Source: JAEUMD01 sp044222395 | GTDB taxonomy: Bacteria > Pseudomonadota > Alphaproteobacteria > Rhizobiales > Hyphomicrobiaceae | Assembly (NCBI GenBank): GCA_044222395.1 | Contig: JBGANK010000059.1 | Location: 1 to 18,535, forward strand | Reading direction: 5' to 3' | Length of the DNA: 18,535 nt | In this document: positions 7,774 through 14,004 of the stretch, piece by piece | Layout of the letters: the number at the start of each line of letters is the position of its first letter | Position numbering within the stretch: position 1 is the stretch's first letter | Notes under the pieces: model-generated | The model's input: only the letters and a program-made list of their open reading frames with translations | The model's database searches: none | Told to the model about the DNA's origin: nothing | Program-made: the position numbers and the translations under genes

Positions 7774-7988
7774 GCACGTGGGAGAGACCAGTAGGCAACC
7801 TTGGCCCTGCTGGCGCCGAAGGAGCAACCGCCCCGGAAACTCTCAGGCAGAAGGACCGCGTGTCACACCACACTCTGGAAAGCAGCTAGGCGCATCGTAT
7901 TCCGCACCCGGCTCACCCAAGGGGACAAGGCCGCAAGTCCGCGCGATCAAGACGCGGCAGGTCCAATCTCTCAGGTTCCGCGACAGAG
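7774..7988 (+). promoter_or_regulatory. Tandem glycine riboswitch (two aptamers)
   Basis: Senses glycine and controls the cleavage operon that starts 60 bases downstream. Aptamer 1 (7774-7863): P1 is GCACG with CGTGT, and P2 is GAGAG (7782-7786) with CTCTC (7840-7844). P3 is CCAGTAGG/CCTGCTGG with one G·U pair, followed by the conserved GCGCCGAAGGAGCAA at 7813-7827 and CTCTCAGGCAGAAGGAC. Aptamer 2 (7873-7988): P1 is CTCTG (7873-7877) with CAGAG (7984-7988). It has the conserved CACCCAAGGGGAC, a CCGCG/CGCGG stem at 7939-7957, and ATCTCTCAGGTT. Its P2 is GAAAG (7878-7882) against CTCTC (7968-7972), leaving an A·C mismatch in the centre. The ten-base linker is typical. Tandem glycine aptamers upstream of gcvT usually activate expression when glycine is high. 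Confidence 0.95.
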
Positions 7989-7989
7989 G

Positions 7990-8036
7990 GGGCTTCAAAT
8001 CGACCTCAGGACTGCGCATGTCTGAGGTCGAAGCCC
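7990..8036 (+). promoter_or_regulatory. Stable hairpin between riboswitch and gcvT (candidate expression platform)
   Basis: GGGCTT (7990-7995) pairs with AAGCCC (8031-8036). After a five-base bulge, CGACCTCAG (8001-8009) pairs with CTGAGGTCG (8022-8030). That is 15 bp, possibly 17 with AC/GT around a bulged G. The apical loop contains the self-complementary hexamer TGCGCA (8013-8018). The stem begins two bases after aptamer 2 and ends directly against the gcvT ribosome binding site GAGGAG (8037-8042). No U-tract follows, so it is not a standard terminator; effects on translation or folding are more likely. Confidence 0.7.
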
Positions 8037-8048
8037 GAGGAGCCTGCC

Positions 8049-9218
8049 ATGAGCAATTCAACTCGTTCCGATGACAGCAGCCAATTGAGCCGCACGCCGC
8101 TCCATGAGCTTCACATCGCGGCGGGCGCCAAGATGGTGCCGTTCGCCGGCTACGAGATGCCAGTGCAGTATCCGATGGGCGTTCTCAAGGAACATTTGTG
8201 GACGCGCGAAAAGGCGGGCCTGTTCGATGTCAGTCACATGGGCCAGGCCTATGTGGTAGCTGCCGACAAGCGCCATGAAACGGCAGCGGCATTTCTCGAG
8301 CAACTCGTCCCCGCCGACATCCTCGGCCTCGCACCCGAGCAACAACGCTACACGCAGCTGCTGAATCACGGCGGCGGCATCATCGACGACCTGATGGTGA
8401 CGCGGCTCTCCGATGAAACCGACCCCGGCGTGCTGTTCCTCGTGCTCAATGCTGCGCGCAAGGCCGTCGACTTGGCGCGGCTGCAGGACCTCGCACGCGA
8501 CCGCAAGGGCGTCATTGTGATGCCCAACAAGTCGCGCGCATTGATTGCGCTGCAAGGCCCGGCCGCCGCGGACGTCTTGTCGCGCGTTGCCGTCTCATCC
8601 GACAAGCTCGCGTTCATGCAGGGCGCGCGCATGACGGTCGCCGGCATCGAGGCCCACGTCTCGCGCTCCGGCTATACGGGCGAGGACGGCTTCGAGATCT
8701 CCGTGCACGAAAGCGATGCGGCGCAGTTGTGGACCAAGCTCTCATCGGACGAGCGTGTGAAGCCGATCGGGCTTGGCGCGCGCGACTCCCTGCGACTCGA
8801 AGCAGGCCTCTGCCTCTATGGCCACGACATCGACGAGACCACCTCGCCAGTAGAAGCCAATCTGCAATGGTCGATCCAGAAGCGGCGCCGCACCGACGGT
8901 GGCTTCCCCGGTGCCAGCCGCATCCAAAGCGAACTTCTTCAAGGCGCCGAGCGCAAACGCGTCGGCATCAAGCCGGAGGGCCGTGCACCCGCCCGCGAAG
9001 GCACCGAGATCGTGTCGTCAACGGGCGACAGGATCGGCATCGTCACCTCCGGCGGCTTCGGCCCGTCCGTCAATGGTCCCATTGCCATGGGCTACGTGCC
9101 GCCGGACCATGCAAAACCGGGAACGACGGTCCAACTCGTCGTGCGCGGAAAGGAAATGCCGGCCCAGGTCGTTGCGCTGCCGTTCGTCACCCACCGTTTC
9201 CACCGCAAGACGAGTTGA
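8049..9218 (+). CDS. gcvT: Glycine cleavage system T protein (aminomethyltransferase)
   Basis: 389 residues. Takes the aminomethyl group from lipoylated H protein and gives methylene-tetrahydrofolate and ammonia. Family signatures are clear: RTPLHELHIAAGAKMVPFAG and YEMPVQY near the N-terminus, GLFDVSHMGQ, GGIIDDLMV, RSGYTGEDGFEI, IGLGARDSLRLEAGLCLYGHD, and a C-terminal GIVTSGGFGPSVNGPIAMGYV. Start is ATG 8049 with GAGGAG seven bases before it. It is first in the gcvT-gcvH-osmC-gcvPA-gcvPB operon and follows the glycine riboswitch leader. Length is near the usual 360-380, with a short Ser-rich N-terminal extension. Confidence 0.98.
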   Translation: MSNSTRSDDSSQLSRTPLHELHIAAGAKMVPFAGYEMPVQYPMGVLKEHLWTREKAGLFDVSHMGQAYVVAADKRHETAAAFLEQLVPADILGLAPEQQRYTQLLNHGGGIIDDLMVTRLSDETDPGVLFLVLNAARKAVDLARLQDLARDRKGVIVMPNKSRALIALQGPAAADVLSRVAVSSDKLAFMQGARMTVAGIEAHVSRSGYTGEDGFEISVHESDAAQLWTKLSSDERVKPIGLGARDSLRLEAGLCLYGHDIDETTSPVEANLQWSIQKRRRTDGGFPGASRIQSELLQGAERKRVGIKPEGRAPAREGTEIVSSTGDRIGIVTSGGFGPSVNGPIAMGYVPPDHAKPGTTVQLVVRGKEMPAQVVALPFVTHRFHRKTS

Positions 9219-9240
9219 CGTCCAAATACCGCCTCCCGCA

Positions 9241-9258
9241 TTTGGGACATCTCCCAAA
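9241..9258 (+). promoter_or_regulatory. Perfect hairpin in the gcvT-gcvH spacer
   Basis: TTTGGGA-CATC-TCCCAAA is a perfect 7-bp stem with a 4-base loop in the only sizeable gap inside the operon (65 bp). It lies 25 bases before the gcvH ATG, ahead of the AAAGGA ribosome binding site. It has no U-tract. It could stabilise the gcvT 3' end or adjust gcvH output. Confidence 0.55.
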
Positions 9259-9283
9259 GGCTAGCCAGAAAGGACTGACAAGC

Positions 9284-9661
9284 ATGGCACTGGAGCGCTT
9301 CACCAAGGATCACGAGTACGTCCGCATCGACGGCGACATCGCCACAATCGGTATTACCAGCCACGCCCAGGAGCAGCTGGGCGACATCGTCTTCGTCGAG
9401 TTGCCGGAAGCAGGCCGCAAAGTGAAAGCCGGCGAAGCCATCGCCGTGGTCGAAAGCGTCAAGGCCGCCAGCGATGTCTTCGCCCCGCTCGCCGGCGAAG
9501 TCGTCGAAAGCAACGCGGATCTCGCCGGCAATCCGGCCCTCATCAACGAGGACGCCGAAGGCAAGGCCTGGTTCTTCAAGCTGAAGCTCGCCGACGCGAA
9601 ATCCGCCGAGGCGCTGCTCGATCGCGCTGCCTACGATGCCTTTGTCGCCGAGAACGGGTGA
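9284..9661 (+). CDS. gcvH: Glycine cleavage system H protein (lipoyl carrier)
   Basis: 125 residues, the usual length. Carries the aminomethyl intermediate between P, T and L proteins on a lipoyl-lysine, here Lys60 in VESVKAASD, the canonical lipoylation motif. Other signatures are RFTKDHEYVRIDG at the N-terminus, GITSHAQEQLGDIVFVELP, and GEVVESN with NEDAEGKAWFFKLK near the end. Start ATG 9284 has AAAGGA nine bases upstream. The next gene begins six bases after the stop, so the OsmC gene is certainly on the same message. Confidence 0.98.
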   Translation: MALERFTKDHEYVRIDGDIATIGITSHAQEQLGDIVFVELPEAGRKVKAGEAIAVVESVKAASDVFAPLAGEVVESNADLAGNPALINEDAEGKAWFFKLKLADAKSAEALLDRAAYDAFVAENG

Positions 9662-9667
9662 GGCGCC

Positions 9668-10150
9668 ATGTCTACCGAGCACACGGCAACCGTCATCTGG
9701 CAGCGCGGCGACCAGCCGTTCCTCGACAAGAAGTACAGTCGCGGCCACACGTGGCGTTTCGACGGCGGCATCGAAGTGCCGGGCTCCTCCGCGCCATCAC
9801 GGCTGGTCCCGATCCCATTTTCGAAACCCGATGCGGTCGATCCCGAGGAAGCCCTTGTCGCGGCGCTGTCCTCCTGCCACATGCTGTTCTTTCTCGCTTT
9901 CGCCGCCAATGCGGGCTTCCGCGTCGACGCCTACGAGGATGACGCGGTGGGCGTGCTCGACAAGAACGACAAAGGCAAGTTCTACATGGCGCGCGTGACG
10001 CTGCGCCCGCGCGTGACCTTCTCCGGCGACATCAAACCCACCGCGGAGGACGTCGCCGGTCTGCACGAGCGCTCCCATCACGAGTGTTACGTCGCAAACT
10101 CCATGCGCGGCGAGGTGCTGATCGAACCTCCGCCGCCAGTTCTGATTTGA
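9668..10150 (+). CDS. OsmC/Ohr-family thiol protein inside the gcv operon
   Basis: 160 residues. The two catalytic-type Cys of OsmC/Ohr proteins are present: Cys70 in LSSCHMLFFL on the central helix and Cys140 in HHECYVANS. The family's DPEEALVAALSSCH context is intact. These proteins are homodimeric cytosolic peroxidases reducing organic hydroperoxides; OsmC/Ohr members can be recycled by lipoylated proteins and dihydrolipoyl dehydrogenase (known for Ohr). Its placement six bases after gcvH (a lipoyl protein) and eight bases before gcvPA is therefore suggestive. The ribosome binding site is weak (AGG), implying coupling to gcvH translation. OsmC and Ohr subfamilies cannot be told apart with confidence here. 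Confidence 0.93.
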   Translation: MSTEHTATVIWQRGDQPFLDKKYSRGHTWRFDGGIEVPGSSAPSRLVPIPFSKPDAVDPEEALVAALSSCHMLFFLAFAANAGFRVDAYEDDAVGVLDKNDKGKFYMARVTLRPRVTFSGDIKPTAEDVAGLHERSHHECYVANSMRGEVLIEPPPPVLI

Positions 10151-10158
10151 GGAGCCCC

Positions 10159-11505
10159 ATGCGCTATCTGCCCCTCGAGGATGCCGACAGGCGCCACATG
10201 CTGGCGAGCATCGGCGTCTCCGCCATCGACGATCTGTTCGCGGCCGTGCCTCGCGAGAAACTCATGCACGCGCTCCCCGATCTGCCGCGCACCAAGAGCG
10301 AGTTGCAGGTCGAGCGCGAATTGACGGTGCTCGCGGCAAGGAACGTCTCGGCGGGCTCCGTTCCCTTCTTCTGCGGCGCCGGCGCCTATCGCCACCATGT
10401 TCCCGCTACCGTCGATCACTTGATCCAGCGCTCCGAATTCCTGACCAGCTACACGCCCTACCAGCCCGAAATTTCGCAGGGCACGCTGCAGGTCCTGTTC
10501 GAGTTCCAGACGCAAGTCGCGCTTCTGACCGGAATGGAGGTCGCCAACGCCTCCATGTACGACGGCTCGACCGCGACCGCAGAAGCCGTGCTGATGGCGC
10601 ATCGCATAACCCGCCGCCACAAGGCGTTGGTGTCGGGCGGTCTGCATCCGCAATACCGCGACGTTATCCGCACGCTCTCCCACCACGGCGATGCGCTCGT
10701 CACGGCGCTCAATCCCGACCCGGCCGGTCGCGAGGACATCATCAGCGCTATCGACGGCGAAACCTCGTGCGTCGTCGTCCAGTACCCGAGCTTTTATGGT
10801 TCGATCCGCGACCTCTCCGACATCGCCGCTGCCGCTCATGCCAAAGGCGCGCTGCTGATCGTCGCCGTCACCGAGATCGTCGCGCTCGGTGCCATGAAAT
10901 CGCCCGGCGAGATGGGCGCCGACATCGTCGCCGCCGAAGGCCAGTCGATCGGCAACGGTCTCTCGTTCGGCGGACCCTACGTCGGCCTATTCGCCTGCCG
11001 GCACAAACACGTGCGCCAGATGCCCGGCCGCCTGTGTGGCGAGACCGTCGATGCCGAAGGCCGCCGCGGCTTCGTGCTGACGCTGTCGACGCGCGAGCAG
11101 CACATCCGCCGCGAGAAAGCCACCTCCAACATCTGCACCAACTCAGGCCTCTGCGCACTCGCCTTCTCGATCCACCTGGCATTGCTCGGCGAGCGCGGAC
11201 TGACACGGCTTGCCGCCGTCAATCACGCCAACGCCGTGGCGCTCGCCGACATGCTCGCCGAGGTTCCGGGCGTCAGCGTCATCAACGACACCTTCTTCAA
11301 CGAATTCGCGATCCGCGTGCCGGGGAGCGCAGCTGAGGTGATCGAAAAGCTGGCGGCCAAAGGCATCCTGGGCGGCGTACCAGCATCGCGCCTGGAGCCC
11401 GAAAGACACGAGCTGGACGATCTCATCCTCGTCGCCTCGACCGAGATCAACACCGACGAGGACCGCGCGGCCTTCGCCAATACACTGAAGGAGGTGCTGG
11501 CATGA
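10159..11505 (+). CDS. gcvPA: Glycine dehydrogenase (decarboxylating) subunit 1
   Basis: 448 residues, the usual length for the N-terminal half of a split P protein. With GcvPB it decarboxylates glycine on PLP and loads the aminomethyl group on H protein. Signatures: MRYLPLEDADRRHML, CGAGAYRHHVPATVDHL, SEFLTSYTPYQPEISQGTLQ, EVANASMYDGSTATAEA, and EGQSIGNGLSFGGPYVGLF. ATG 10159 is preceded by GAGGAG overlapping the OsmC stop. The stop overlaps the gcvPB start as ATGA, and a strong AAGGAGG precedes that junction. Confidence 0.97.
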   Translation: MRYLPLEDADRRHMLASIGVSAIDDLFAAVPREKLMHALPDLPRTKSELQVERELTVLAARNVSAGSVPFFCGAGAYRHHVPATVDHLIQRSEFLTSYTPYQPEISQGTLQVLFEFQTQVALLTGMEVANASMYDGSTATAEAVLMAHRITRRHKALVSGGLHPQYRDVIRTLSHHGDALVTALNPDPAGREDIISAIDGETSCVVVQYPSFYGSIRDLSDIAAAAHAKGALLIVAVTEIVALGAMKSPGEMGADIVAAEGQSIGNGLSFGGPYVGLFACRHKHVRQMPGRLCGETVDAEGRRGFVLTLSTREQHIRREKATSNICTNSGLCALAFSIHLALLGERGLTRLAAVNHANAVALADMLAEVPGVSVINDTFFNEFAIRVPGSAAEVIEKLAAKGILGGVPASRLEPERHELDDLILVASTEINTDEDRAAFANTLKEVLA

Positions 11506-13088
11506 GCATGAACCGCCAGGGACGCCCGACCGAACCGGGCGCTACCGCCGCCAGCAGCGCAGCAACCTCGTCTACTTTCATCGGCCACAAGGGCCTGAAC
11601 CACGAGCAGCCGCTGATCTTCGAGCGCGGGCGGCTCGACAAGACAGGCGTCGACCTGCCCGAGCCGAAGAAGATTTCACCGCGCCTGGGAAGGCTCGCCC
11701 GCACGCGCGAAATCGGCCTGCCCGGTTTGGCCGAGCCTGAAGCCATTCGCCACTACGTGCGTCTGTCGCGCATGAACTACGCGATCGACTCGGGGCTTTA
11801 TCCTCTCGGCTCGTGCACCATGAAGCACAACCCGCGCCTCAACGAGAAGATGGCGCGCCTGCCGGGCTTTGCCGACATCCATCCGCTGCAGCCACAGTCC
11901 ACCGTCGCCGGCGCCATCGCGCTCATCGAGATGCTGGGCGCTTACCTGATGGAGCTGACGGGGATGCCCGCCGTTGCCATGAGTCCGAAGGCCGGTGCGC
12001 ACGGCGAGCTGTGCGGCATGCTCGCCATCAAGGCCGCGCATGACGCCGCGCGCGACACCGAACGCCGCATCGTGCTGGTTCCTGAAAGCGCACACGGCAC
12101 CAACCCGGCGACCGCCGCGTTCATGGGGTATTCGGTCAAAACGATACCGGCGAAGAAGGACGGCACCGTTGCAGCGGCGGATGTGAACGCCGCGCTGTCG
12201 CCCGAGGTGGCGGCGATCATGCTGACCAACCCAAACACCTGCGGCCTATTCGAGTCTGAGATCGTCGACATAGCCGCAGCCGTCCACGAGGCTGGAGCCT
12301 ACTTCTACTGCGACGGCGCCAACTTCAACGCCATCGTCGGCAAGGTGCGGCCCGGTGAACTTGGCATCGACGCCATGCACATCAACCTGCACAAGACGTT
12401 CTCGACCCCGCATGGCGGCGGCGGTCCCGGCGCCGGTCCCGTCGTCCTCTCGCAGCGACTCGCCAAATTCGCGCCGTTGCCATTTATCCACCGCGAGGCA
12501 GACGCCGTCCGCCTTGTCGAGACACTATCGGAAGCCGAATCGCTTGCCGCCGACCCGTTCGGACGCCTCACCGCCTTCCACGGCCAGATGGGCATGTTCG
12601 TGCGCGCACTTGCCTACATGCTGAGCCATGGATCGGATGGCATGCGCGCGGCCAGCGAGGATGCCGTGCTCAACGCCAACTACGTGCGCGCCGGCCTGCG
12701 CGATGTGATGAGCCAGCCGTTCGGCGACCAGCCGTGCATGCACGAGGTGCTGTTCGACGACAAGTTCCTGAAGGACACCGGCGTCACCACGCTCGATTTC
12801 GCCAAGGCGATGATCGACGAGGGCTACCACCCCATGACGATGTACTTCCCGCTCGTCGTGCACGGCGCCATGCTGATCGAGCCAACCGAGAGCGAGAGTC
12901 GCGAGAGCCTCGACAACTTCATCGCCACCCTGCGCGACCTCGCCCGCGGCGCCAAGGAGGGCGAAACGGAGCGATTCACGTCGGCTCCGCGCTTCACCCC
13001 GCGCCGCCGCCTCGACGAGACCAAGGCCGCGCGCGAACCCAAGCTGCGGTGGACCCCGCCAGTGGAGCAGAAGGAAGCGGCGGAGTAG
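11502..13088 (+). CDS. gcvPB: Glycine dehydrogenase (decarboxylating) subunit 2 (PLP-binding)
   Basis: 528 residues, slightly long for the family (about 480-520). It holds the PLP-binding lysine, Lys298 in INLHKTFSTPHGGGGPGAGP. Other signatures: YPLGSCTMKHNPR, HPLQPQSTVAGAI, SPKAGAHGELCG, ESAHGTNPATA, MLTNPNTCGLFE, YCDGANFNAIVG and YHPMTMYFPLVV. The extra length is a low-complexity Ala/Ser/Thr N-terminal stretch (about residues 8-25) and a charged C-terminal tail. The start overlaps gcvPA by four bases; ATG 11508 is a close alternative. It is the last gene of the operon, followed by several hairpins. Confidence 0.97.
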   Translation: MSMNRQGRPTEPGATAASSAATSSTFIGHKGLNHEQPLIFERGRLDKTGVDLPEPKKISPRLGRLARTREIGLPGLAEPEAIRHYVRLSRMNYAIDSGLYPLGSCTMKHNPRLNEKMARLPGFADIHPLQPQSTVAGAIALIEMLGAYLMELTGMPAVAMSPKAGAHGELCGMLAIKAAHDAARDTERRIVLVPESAHGTNPATAAFMGYSVKTIPAKKDGTVAAADVNAALSPEVAAIMLTNPNTCGLFESEIVDIAAAVHEAGAYFYCDGANFNAIVGKVRPGELGIDAMHINLHKTFSTPHGGGGPGAGPVVLSQRLAKFAPLPFIHREADAVRLVETLSEAESLAADPFGRLTAFHGQMGMFVRALAYMLSHGSDGMRAASEDAVLNANYVRAGLRDVMSQPFGDQPCMHEVLFDDKFLKDTGVTTLDFAKAMIDEGYHPMTMYFPLVVHGAMLIEPTESESRESLDNFIATLRDLARGAKEGETERFTSAPRFTPRRRLDETKAAREPKLRWTPPVEQKEAAE

Positions 13089-13095
13089 CGCTGCT

Positions 13096-13157
13096 CCCTC
13101 CCCCCGCTTGCGGGCAGAGGGTCGGTGAGCGCCATAGGTCAGACCCTGCGGGTCTGA
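13096..13157. terminator. Hairpin pair after gcvPB (candidate transcript end, REP-like)
   Basis: Hairpin one: CCCTC (13096-13100) and CCCGC (13103-13107) pair with GCGGG (13110-13114) and GAGGG (13117-13121), with a symmetric two-base internal loop. Hairpin two: TCAGACCC-TGC-GGGTCTGA at 13139-13157, a perfect 8-bp stem. Neither has a U-tract, so intrinsic termination is uncertain. The first resembles GC-rich intergenic repeats common in this group. Confidence 0.45.
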
Positions 13158-13228
13158 ACCCTTGCTCTACCCTTGTTGGTGAGAGGTGGCTACAAGACAC
13201 AGCGCAAGCGCCCCCCCCCTCAACGTCT

Positions 13229-13265
13229 CCCCATGAAGAATGGGGTGAGGGAACCGCTCCCTCAC
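13229..13265. repeat. Two further hairpins at the 3' end of the double-ACT gene
   Basis: CCCCAT-GAAGA-ATGGGG (13229-13245) and the perfect GTGAGGGA-ACCGC-TCCCTCAC (13245-13265) share one base. The second covers the stop codon of the minus-strand ACT gene. A nine-C run (13211-13219) lies just upstream. They probably mark or protect the ends of the two convergent transcripts. Confidence 0.5.
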
Positions 13266-13795
13266 ACCTCCACCGGCGGCACCGTTTCCAGCTCGATCTC
13301 CACCATAAGATCGTGCGTGATGTCCTCCAGCGTCTGCCGCAGCTCCGCCTCGTTGAGTCCCTCGGGCAACAGGATGTCGGCGCGCGCTTCGAACATCGCC
13401 TGCCCCGACATGGAACCGGCAAATACGCGGCTCTCCAGCGCGTCGATGGAAATCTCCATACGGGCCAGCACCGCCGAGATTTCATGAATGATGCCTGGAT
13501 GATCGACGCCCGTCATTTCCAGCCGCACGCGACGGCCGACATGCATCGCGTCCTCGTGGCCCCTGCGGATCGTCACCCAGATGCCGGCATCACCAAGCTT
13601 GCCCAGCGCCGTCTCTAGTGCAGTGACGTTCTCGTCCGGCACCGACAGCCTCAGGATGCCGGCGAACTCTCCCGCCAGCCGCGCCATCGAGCTGTCGACC
13701 CAGTTGCCGCCATGAGCGTCGATGGATTCCGACAACGCCTTGATGAGACCTGGCCGGTCACGCGCGATCACGGTCAACACCAAATCCTGCGCCAT
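13262..13795 (-). CDS. Double-ACT protein resembling glycine cleavage regulator GcvR
   Basis: 177 residues forming two ACT domains: about 4-78 (LTVIARDRPGLIKALSESI) and about 88-170 (MTGVDHPGIIHEISAVLA). ACT domains bind small ligands, often amino acids. GcvR of enterobacteria has this architecture and modulates gcv expression with GcvA in response to glycine. Length and order fit, and the gene sits convergently right after gcvPB. No GcvA-type LysR gene is in the window, so the partner and mechanism are open. ATG 13795 has GGAGG six bases upstream; a longer in-frame start at 13876 would run into the repeat and is rejected. Confidence 0.82.
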   Translation of the reverse strand: MAQDLVLTVIARDRPGLIKALSESIDAHGGNWVDSSMARLAGEFAGILRLSVPDENVTALETALGKLGDAGIWVTIRRGHEDAMHVGRRVRLEMTGVDHPGIIHEISAVLARMEISIDALESRVFAGSMSGQAMFEARADILLPEGLNEAELRQTLEDITHDLMVEIELETVPPVEV

Positions 13796-13825
13796 CCAAG
13801 TCCTCCGAAGCTCGAGCGTGCCGCC

Positions 13826-13928
13826 AGAGCGCTTTCCGGCGAAGTGGAAATCGGTTCGCCGAAGAAAATGCAACAAGACATAAAGCTAGAGTGCCGATCC
13901 GATTCCAACGGATCGCATAGCACTCTAG
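13826..13928. repeat. Dispersed-type palindromic repeat of Hyphomicrobiales
   Basis: It begins AGAGCGCTTTCCGGCGAAGTG, continues through GGTTCGCCGAAGAAAATGC, and ends in a long hairpin. CTAGAGTGC (13886-13894) pairs with GCACTCTAG (13920-13928) and CGATCCG (13895-13901) with CGGATCG (13909-13915), with a four-base CATA bulge on one side. From memory, this layout is a very frequent intergenic repeat in this order. It separates the SGNH gene stop from the double-ACT gene and may supply a terminator or promoter parts. Confidence 0.7.
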
Positions 13929-14004
13929 GGTGACGCGACCCGCGTTCGATTTCAAGGGACGACATGGCGCGCGACAACGCGCCCTGGATGTCGCGATGAG
14001 GCGC

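Noticed and set aside
7553..7873. In-frame extension of the glycosyltransferase reading frame up to an ATG at 7873
   Set aside because: It would run antisense through the first glycine aptamer, and the added residues show no membrane or domain signal. High GC content readily leaves frames open; a GTG with a ribosome site at 7552 fits the family's N-terminus better.
8729..9283. Open frame running through the gcvT end into gcvH, suggesting a longer GcvH
   Set aside because: The upstream part is an Arg/Pro-rich shadow of gcvT. GcvH is complete from ATG 9284 with a proper ribosome binding site.
13796..13876. N-terminal extension of the double-ACT protein
   Set aside because: It would translate part of the dispersed repeat; ATG 13795 has a strong GGAGG and leads directly into the first ACT domain.
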